Below, piece after piece: positions 56,248 through 64,000 of a DNA stretch of 64,000 bases. The notes beneath the pieces were generated by a model. It was given only the letters and a program-made list of their open reading frames with translations. It did not search any database and was not told the origin of the DNA. The first letter of the stretch is position 1. Each line of letters starts with the position of its first letter. Position numbers and translations under genes: made by a program. This stretch comes from Taxillus chinensis. Lineage: Eukaryota > Streptophyta > Magnoliopsida > Santalales > Loranthaceae. The stretch lies in contig CM042084.1 of assembly GCA_023512835.1 (NCBI GenBank), positions 48,965,609-49,029,608 of the forward strand, written 5' to 3'.

Positions 56248-56708
56248 ACAATGGAGCCCCAGAAATAAAATAGCCAGGTTTATGATGTTGTGAGAAAACT
56301 CTCTAGGGATGTGGCAATTTTCTTTTGTTTTGTATGTTTAATCAACCCCGTTTTGTTAAGTTTATTTTACCTATGATTTTTGTGTGCAACATCTGTCACT
56401 ACTTGTTTACTCTTTCAGCATAGGTAATAGGTCCAAACCAGGGCATATCAAGCCAAGGAAACCTAAGCCAGTTCGGTTGCACCTCAAACTCCAAGCAGAT
56501 CAGAAGAGCATGTCAGCGTGAAAGACAATAAAACTGTTCTTATGTCAAACTGGGGCATGACAAATTCCTTCTATCACTGAAAGTTCCTTGTTGTCCACTT
56601 TGAGAAAGACTTTGATTGTTTAAAATGAAGAGAGGTCATCTTTTCACTACCTTATGATACTACCCTTGCTAGCCCTTTTGAGCCTGGCCAAAATTCTTCT
56701 TGTATATA
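56248..56708 (+). other. Tat/Ogre-like non-coding DNA, left piece
   Basis: No ORF. It contains ACTGGGGCATGACAAATTCC and CCAGGGCATATCAAG, of the kind found in Tat/Ogre 3' regions. It ends with the ATATA target of the solo LTR. Confidence 0.45.
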
Positions 56709-58914
56709 TGTCACGTCCCCGAATTCCAGGGAACCCGGAACCGGGTACATGACTTCCCCTTGCCCGCACCCGAAAGGTCAAGGGGTTGGTGACTAGCACC
56801 AAAAGAGACTACACCGCGGGTGCTGTCCCAAATATGCAACCCTGTACAGTCATACATCAAGGGTAATCCTGTACTTTCCCATATATCATCATGCACACAT
56901 TAAGTCAAACAGTCATACTGACATCACATCACAAACAGTATGCAAATACAACTGTCCACGGACCCATGTCCGGGATACAAACATAATATAATACACAATA
57001 CGATAATACGATCGTATCATACATCGAGTAGTGGGCACGTCCTTCCGGAAGAAAGTCCTCCACTAGTCTCGGGTCACACCTGAAAAAGGTAAACAACAAG
57101 TAGGGGTGAGCGACAAGCTCGATAGGTGACCCCAACACTCCACATCATGCAAACATACAAGTCTATACTACATGCTCGTGTACTCGTGCACCGTGTAGTG
57201 TGCACAATCATCAGGACTCGCCTGCAAACAAACATCAGGACCTAGCTGCCCACACAGACGACTTGTCCAGGATCCTCACTAGGATCCCAGCTGGGCACTC
57301 GGCCCTACCACGACGCTTATATGCCCGGACACGGTCGCCACACCGGCCTGCCATCGGTGCATATGCTTGCCATGTCAACCACATAGCACCATCGGTGCAT
57401 CACGGTGAGAACCCAAACAAGTCACGGAGTCCATGCCCCAATACCCCACATCAACATACTAACATGAGTATGGCATGTCATTCTCGACATTTCCTTTGGA
57501 CCGGAGCGGTCTCCACAAGTAAATCCTCAATCCTTGATTTATGAAGGAAGTACCCATAGCAACCTATTTTCTTGAAATTAAAAGTCCCGGCATTAGGTTC
57601 CCATAGCATAAATAAGATAATCTGATTTTTGGGGATTTTTCTGAGATGTCTAACCCCACTTTCCAAAAATTCACCACTACGAACTTTTGGGTTTTTCCGA
57701 GATTTTACACTAAATCCCAAATTTCACATTTTGAAATAATGGGAATTAATTTTTCTAGTATTTTTCTTTGAATCCAAATGGGGGGTATTTCGTTATTTAC
57801 ATTGTAACTTAAGTATAATACGGTCCAGTCCAGTCAAACTGTATTTCGAATCTGCCAGTGAAACTACATTTTCGAATCTGCATTTCGAATCTCGTTTCGA
57901 ATCCGCATTTCGAATCTCGTTTCGAATCGCCTCGACTCTCGAACCTACACTCGAACTACCTTCGAAAACTACCTTCGAAGTACCCATGAACTGCCTTCGA
58001 AACTCCCCTTCGAAACTCCTTCGAACCTTCGAAACGACACTCGAAAATTTCACATTCGACACTCGAAATTACACTACATCGAACCTACCTTCGAACCTTC
58101 GAACCTTCGAAACTGCACATTCGAAATTTTCAATTTCCAGTCGATCTCATCGGCTGTTCTCTACCCAGTTCACGACGATTCTTGTTCATCATCGTTTTTC
58201 ACCTGTTTCTCGTCTGGATTCAACCCGGAATCTCACAAAACTCATACCTAATACTATATATTCGGTTTTAAATCACGTCTTACCCCTCAGAACGCATTTA
58301 AATACAAGATTCAACCAAAAATTTGTTTTTCCCCAAATTCTAGGGTTCAACACGAATTTGCATGATTTCATCAAATTCTTACATGTTGATCCAAAAAACA
58401 GCAAGAAAAGGGTGAAGAATCAGTGGAACACCTACCTGGAATGATTCTTGATGCTTGAACGAGCTCAAAACGCCCCAAATCGCCAAGGCCTCCAAGCTTC
58501 CTTCTCTCTTTCTCTCTCTAAGCTCTCCAACGCAGAGAAATGCTAAAACGTAACGTGGAAGCTCTCTTTCCCCTATTTATATTTTTTTGCCAGTCAACTG
58601 ACCTAGTCAACCATTGACCCAGTCAATAATTAACCTCCAAGGTCCCGAACTCCAAATTGAGTCAAACTACAGTCAAAACGCTCGAAATGACGAGCACAAT
58701 ACTACACAGATATTAGTACACCCAAATGACCGCTCAAACGCAAAGTCAACCAATAGACCCCGAAAAGTCAACAATCGGGTCAAACGGGGCCCCGACTCGG
58801 AATCGGGCCCAAGTACAGTCAAAATGCTCGCATTGACGGCTACACTACCGTCCTGATAGTTACATTCCCATAGAATGACTATCTCTCAAGACTACCCAAA
58901 TACGAGTCTTTACA
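56709..58914 (-). mobile_element. Tekay-type solo LTR
   Basis: TGTCACGTCCCCGAATTCC ... GAGTCTTTACA, with the 5-base TSD ATATA at 56704-56708 and 58915-58919. On the minus strand it starts TGTAAAGACTCGTATTTGGG, like the LTR at 63610. There is no internal sequence between the duplications, so it is a solo LTR. A leader-like CT-rich stretch and AT-rich core lie near 58495-58590. Confidence 0.9.
57835..58125. repeat. TTCGAA short-motif array in the Tekay-type solo LTR
   Basis: Many copies of TTCGAA with flanks such as CATTTCGAATCTCGTTTCGA and CCTTCGAACCTTCGAA. Irregular spacing. Confidence 0.75.
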
Positions 58915-60300
58915 ATATATATTACCTGATCCATAGTTCACCCCACACTAGGGCCAGTTTTGCATGTCAAGATTCCACATATGGGCAATTATTGAGTAAA
59001 AGCAAAAAAAAATGAATGAAAGAAAAAAAAGAAATATTTTGAATATCAAAATCTCATATTGGGACACTTTTGTGAAATCCCCTGACATTAAGGGCAGTGG
59101 CAGGAAAATCATTTAATCAATAGTAATTCCCCACATCGGGGCAACTTTTCGACAAACAAAAAAGGGGGAGAGTCCAGTTTGAACTATGGATCACAACCAG
59201 CCTAGAATAGGTTTGAGCCTGTTATATCCCTCTCTTGATAAACCCAGCAGCCCAACCTACGTTACGGTCTTAAGAAAGTCCTCTCAGATTAAATGATCAA
59301 AGTTATTTCTCATCTGCTCAATTCGGAACAGCGTTACAGGGGTCAAGGATGTAAGGCAGACTTGATAACTCGCTCGCAAGGGCATCAATGGTAAAATACA
59401 AAGCCACCTACAAGGTAGAAGGAACAACAAGTAGAAAACAAGGCTGGCTTAGTGAAAACCTAAAAACGACACTAAGAGCAAAAGTCGAAGACACAAAAGG
59501 AAGGTCAAGCACTCAAGGCCCGAGAGCAGCCAACATCGAGCCTCAGAACTGACACATTCAGGCATCCCAATACCAAACTCAACAAATCCTTTCAAATCAA
59601 GTCCCCACACCGCAATGCACAACGATAATCCCACCGATAAGCGAAAATTTTGATAAGTCCCTAAACCTCAGAAATAAACAAACAAACAATATCTTCAACC
59701 TAGCCCCGAGCACCGACTCAAACCATCATAATTCCCATTCAACTCAATCACCTGAGGCCTCCTACCCTCGATTACAATAGCAAGGCCAAGCGGAAAGCTA
59801 TACCAAGATACCCCAAACACTATTACCTTTAACAGAAAAGGACAATAAGTTTTGACTGTACGTTGCACACTCCAAACAAAAAAAATCATTTTCATCAACG
59901 CTTTGCTTCAATTCAAAATTTTACATGTGTGTGTTTAAATAAAAAGCCTATTCCCTAGTAGGGTTCCTTAGAATGTCATTCAACAACTTTGGTACAGCTA
60001 GATAACTGCCCCAAGAAATATCTCCAAAAATCAAGCAAGTTTCCCCTAGCAGGCCAAACTTCGAGAGAGCCATTGGATCATTTCCCCTATCCAAAAAGTA
60101 TCCCAACACCACTAGCAGGTTAAGCTCCCTTAACAAACATTGCAAACATCATATATCTTTTTGTAACCATGGATTCATGCAAATATCAGATACTTTAGAC
60201 TTTTAAATTATGTATACATGAACTTGTAATATCCATCATTAAGCAATCATTATAGCAACATGCATCATCATGCATCATCACATACAGCATCAAACCCGGG
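58915..60300 (+). other. Tat/Ogre-like 3' non-coding DNA
   Basis: Continues 56708 across the solo LTR. A GGGCAA-TTTT phrase recurs (58951-58968, 58982-58996, 59057-59072, 59136-59152), and AAAAAAGGGGGAGAGTCC is at 59159-59176. There is no credible ORF; short minus-strand frames at 59449-60145 are unrecognised. It ends with CATGCATCATCATGCATCAT near 60260. Confidence 0.5.
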
Positions 60301-60304
60301 GCGG

Positions 60305-61150
60305 TCCGGGTTTCCTTCGTTTGAGATTCTTCCTAAACAATCTGGTTTTAGCTCGCTTCTTTTCAATTTTGTGTGTCTAGCTTCTTCCTGAACAGACTGG
60401 AATTAGCTAGTTTCTTTCTTTTGAGCTTCTTCTTGAACAAACTAGTTTTAGCTCGCTTCTCTTCAATTTTGTGTGTTTATCTTCTTCCTGAATAGACTGA
60501 AATTAGCTAGTTTCCTTTGTTTGAGCTTCTTCCTAAACAAACTCGAATTAGCTAGTTTCCTTTGTTTGAGCTTCTTCATGAACAAACTCAAATTAGCTAG
60601 TTTCCTTTGTTTGAGCTTCTTCCTGAACAAACTGGTTTTAGCTCATTTCTTTTCAGTTTTGTGCGTCTAGCTTCTTTCTAAAGAGACTGGAATTAGCTAG
60701 TTTCCTTTATTTGAGCTTCTTCCTGAACAAACTGGTTTTAGCTCATTTCTTTTCAGTTTTGTGTATCTAGCTTCTTCCTGAACAGACTGGAATTAGCTAG
60801 TTTCTTTCTTTTGAGCTTCTTCTTGAACAAACTGGTTTTAGCTCGCTTCTTTTCAGTTTTGTGTGTCTAGCTTCTTCCTTAACAAACTGAATTAGCTAGT
60901 TTCCATTGTTTGAGCATCTTCCTGAACAAATTGGTTTGAGCTCGTTTCTTTTCAGTTTTGTATGCCTAGCTTCTTCTCGAATAGACTGGAATTAGCTACT
61001 TTCTTTCTTTTCAGTTTTCCCAGGGTGGTCTGGGTTTCTTTTCTTTGAGCTTCTTCCTGAACAAATTGGTTTTAGCTCATTTCTTTTCAGTTTTGAGTGT
61101 CTAGCTTCTTCCTGAACAGACTGGAATTAGCTACATTCTTTCCATCCTAG
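60305..61150. repeat. Tandem repeat, units of about 45-60 bases
   Basis: Repeated phrases GAGCTTCTTCCTGAACAAAC, TGGTTTTAGCTC, TTTCTTTTCAGTTTTGTGTG and CTGGAATTAGCTAGTTTCC alternate about 15 times with substitutions. An ORF through it (60473-60670) is a repeat artefact. Tandem repeats just upstream of the 3' LTR are known in Ogre-type elements. Confidence 0.88.
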
Positions 61151-61325
61151 GCTATCAGACTTTCTTTTTCTAGCGAGGCACCAAGATTTCTCTTCCCGCC
61201 ATCCAAATGTTTCAACCCAACCTCAAGGAGTAAGTAAGTTAGGTAAGTGCTCCAACCCGTCCAAAATGAGTCTCTCTTATCTTTTTATACTGCTTGTACA
61301 CAAACAATGCACAAATAGAGGCAGC

Positions 61326-63609
61326 TGTTGGACCCTATTTTGTCCGAGTTAGACTTAGTAACTCATTTTATATATTTATCTGCCCATGCGATATATCTTG
61401 TAAACAAGTCCAGGGAAGCCCAAAGTTGAGAACCTCTGCTACCAGCCTCTAAAGTGCCCCAAGACCAACGCCAAGTGATAGAGGATGAAATTTGGAGATT
61501 AACGCACATGACCGAGCTTAATTTCGATGTAAAACGAAGAAGTTATGGCCAAGAAAATATGCATCGGAAAAAGGCAAACTTGTAAAAAGACGGTCAATGC
61601 CCCTGGTCAAAGGGCTCGAAAATGTGACCGCGCGAGATTCTCCTGAATAACTATTTAGGGGAATACAGGACTTCCCAAACAATCCCCCAAAGTTCGTCCG
61701 TTTTGGCATTTTGGGTAGGGGTAAAAAGGTAATTAAAAGATAAAAAAAGATAAAAAAAAAAAAAAAGAGAGAGAAGGTGGTCAAATCCAGAACTTCAAGG
61801 TCAAATCCAGAGCATCAAAGTCAAATCCGAAACATCAAGGTCAAATCCGAAACATCAAAGTCAAATCCAGAGCAAAAGGTCGAATCCGTGACATCATTAG
61901 TCCGGACTAAGCTTCCGCTGATACGGAGTAAGAATTCGAGACATCACTAGTCCGGACTAACTTCCATTGACACGGAGTAAAGATCCGAGCCTTCCACTAA
62001 TCCAGACTAAGCTTTAATGATACGGAATAAGCTTCCAATAATTTGGAATAAGTGTCAATAATCTAGAATAAGCTCCCATCATACGGATCCGAGCCTTCAA
62101 TCATCCGAAAAAGCTTCAATAATAAGGATTGAGCTTCGACCCTGCCGACACTTTGACCCTCTAACCATTAACCTTTGCTGTTTGGCTGTATTTCCACGGA
62201 CCCTTTCCTATGCAGTCACAAGACACGTTTTTATGTGCTGGTCATCTGACAAAGCTGTTTTTCAACGCTTGTGTGCTAATAAAAACTTAAAAAAAGGACA
62301 ATCACGAGTTGCGCAGTCGCCATTCCTCCCGACAAAGCATGGAATCTGGAAATAAAAAATCTTTGGATTAATAATACAAAGCATTAAATGCTGCAATCAA
62401 TGCAATGTAGCCATACCTCTTTAAAACCAGATGCTCTCCAACGAAAAAGGGGGAACTCTCGACGGAAACAATTGCTGTCATTCTCTCTCAAATTCGCCCA
62501 ATTCTTGCTTAAAAAAAAAATACACGGTCCGATTCCTTTTTCTCTTCTTCTTTCCTTTTCTCCCCACTTCTCTCCGCACTTTTTCAACACTCATACATAC
62601 ACTCTCCTCCATTTCAAACCCAGAAATTCTCCGAGTTCTGTTTTCTTTTCTTTTTAGCAACAATACCAAAATTAAAAAAATAGCAAAACAAAAGAGAGAC
62701 AGGTTTTATTTGCGATTCCGGTCAAGATTGTTCAACCTCCAGGCCCAAGTTCAATCAACCGGTCTTTTGGAGACTCGCCCTCTCACTAACGTTGCCCATG
62801 CCTGGAGTCCCAATCCAAAGCCAAAGTTGGTTTCATTATTATTATTATTATTATTATTAGTTTTGTTATCTTAATGTATTCTTAGCATTTGTGTTGTGAT
62901 TTTATTTTTTCTTTTACTGTTAATTTCGTTTAGTTGTTTCGTTTCTTGTTTTCTTTATTTTGTTGTCATTTTCTCTATCTTATTCAAGTTGTAATATGTA
63001 ATAGCCACTAGTCAAAAAAGAGGAAACAAAAAGAGAGGCATGAAGAAAAAAAAAGAGTGAATGTTTATTTTTATTTTATTTTATTATTTTTTGTGGATGT
63101 CATAATCACACACGTCACATTATATGTTATTATGTTGGTTCATAGTTTTGTAGTGCTAATTCTTTAAAAAAAAACAACAAAAAAAATGTTTTCACAAAAA
63201 CAGAAAGACAAAAACTAAACAGACCAAAAAAAAACAAAAAAAAACATTTTCATACCAAAAACCAACAATTTGAAAAACACATATTTTAATTTTTTTAGGA
63301 CTTCAATTTATAAAACAAAAACAAAAAAAAGAGGCACAACAAAACAAAACAAAGCAAAAAAAAACTTAGCTAAATAAAAAGCAAAAAAGCAATTCAGGAT
63401 TCCCTTTAGGAGTCCCTTTAGAAAGTCGGGATAAATTAATTTTAATCATAATATTGACTAATAACTTAGCTAAATAAAAACCATAAACTATTTAGGAAAA
63501 CAATAATGCCTTAACCGGTCAAAACGATGGAAAAAGAAACAAAAACCTCATCCTCATATAGGTACTGAAAGGGCGCTGTAGGAGTGCTAATCCTTCCTTA
63601 CACGTAATC
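61326..63609 (+). repeat. Tat/Ogre-like LTR, cut at 63609/63610
   Basis: Starts TGTTGGACCCTATTTTGTCC. It shares many blocks with the solo LTR at 27194-30187 in inverse orientation, including AAGTGCCCCAAGACCAACGC, ATCTGACAAAG and GCTAATCCTTCCTTACACGT. It is interrupted by another LTR at 63610 (probable target TAATC), so the rest lies beyond the window. T-runs and A-runs in 62830-63400 mirror those of the solo LTR. It is probably the 3' LTR of the gag-bearing derivative at 56068. Confidence 0.8.
61790..62160. repeat. Short-motif array AAGTCAAATCCGAAACATC and CGGAGTAAG in the LTR
   Basis: The first part has five copies of a TCAAATCC-based unit of about 20 bases. The second part has TACGGAGTAAGAATTCGAG, CACGGAGTAAAGATCCGAGC and TACGGAATAAGC variants. 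The second part strongly resembles the Copia I LTR array. Confidence 0.8.
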
Positions 63610-64000
63610 TGTAAAGACTCGTATTCGGGTAGTTTTGAGAGATAGTCATTCTATGGGAATGTAACTATCTGGATGGTAGTGTAGCCGTCGATGTGAGCAT
63701 TTTGACTGTACTTGGGCCCGATTTCGAGTCGGGGCCCCGTTTGACCCGATTGTTGACTTTTCGGGGTTTATTGGTTGACTTTGCGTTTGAGCGATCATTT
63801 GAGTGTGATAATATCCCAACAGTGTTGTGCTCGTCATTTCGAGCGTTTTGACGATAATTTGACTCAATTTGGAGTTCGTGACCTCGGGAGGTCAATTATT
63901 GCATTCGGGTCAATTATTCTTTGGGAGGCCAATTATTGGCAACGGTATATATATAATTAAGAACTGACTTAGCTCTTTAATTGCCAATTATTGGTGCGTG
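63610..64000 (+). repeat. Tekay-type LTR, beginning only
   Basis: Starts TGTAAAGACTCGTATTCGGG and matches the reverse complement of 58520-58914 closely (for example TTGACTGTACTTGGGCCCGA). It runs off the window end. Confidence 0.85.

Noticed and set aside
60305..61150. Repeat array that could be taken for a CRISPR
   Set aside because: Units are adjacent with no unique spacers, the genome is a plant nuclear one, and the place fits an Ogre-type tandem repeat.
1..64000. Intact host genes, tRNA or rRNA genes
   Set aside because: I read both strands for them and found only transposon genes and captured fragments. TGGTATCAGAGC sites are primer-binding sites, not tRNA genes.

Overview
This is repeat-rich nuclear DNA from a flowering plant, most likely a eudicot with a large genome. 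I find no intact host gene. The evidence is stacked plant transposons: Ty3/Gypsy (Tekay-like chromovirus, Athila-like, Tat/Ogre-like), Ty1/Copia (two elements) and two CACTA (En/Spm) DNA transposons. Many boundaries are fixed by terminal repeats, primer-binding sites (PBS), polypurine tracts (PPT) and exact target-site duplications (TSD).

Nesting, from the outside in. A minus-strand Copia element (Copia II; gag and one LTR visible at 50902-~52990) is split inside its gag by a plus-strand Copia element (Copia I, visible from 17870 to 50901). The left LTR of Copia I is cut by a minus-strand Tekay-like element (1-17869). The upstream LTR of that Tekay element is cut by a complete Athila-like element (6757-17244, TSD GCCGT). 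The gag-protease linker of Copia I carries two CACTA transposons 284 bp apart: CACTA-1 (20505-24378, TSD TGA) and CACTA-2 (24663-41415, TSD AAC). The transposase gene of CACTA-2 is split by a Tat/Ogre-like solo LTR (27194-30187, TSD GTATT). Right of Copia II lie a decayed Tekay-type LTR (to 55571), a Tekay-like LTR remnant, and a Tat/Ogre-like derivative that keeps a piece of gag, 3' non-coding DNA with a tandem repeat, and an LTR cut at 63610 by another Tekay-type LTR. A minus-strand solo LTR (56709-58914, TSD ATATA) sits inside that derivative.

Coding content. All gag and pol genes are recognisable but broken by stops and frameshifts. CACTA-2 keeps a TNP2-type transposase gene and a second gene ending in a Ulp1-like cysteine protease domain. 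It also carries a decayed multi-exon copy of an hnRNP Q/R-like RNA-binding protein gene and a possible two-exon 64-residue secreted peptide. CACTA-1 carries the last exons of a lysine-degradation gene (LKR/SDH).

Most notable points. (1) Copia I has an extra long reading frame after pol (46674-49286, 870 codons, four internal TAGs). Its N-terminal part resembles a plant transposon-associated domain, and its C-terminal part has the His/Asp/Gln/Cys layout of a Ulp1-like protease rather than an envelope. (2) The Tekay-like and Athila-like LTRs share a collinear promoter module: a CCACACAC block, CACGTG hairpins, an ACGTCGTTTT palindrome and a TATA box. (3) A CGGAGTAAG short-repeat motif is shared by the Copia I LTRs and one Tat/Ogre-like LTR. 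All family calls come from reading the sequence; no database search was run.
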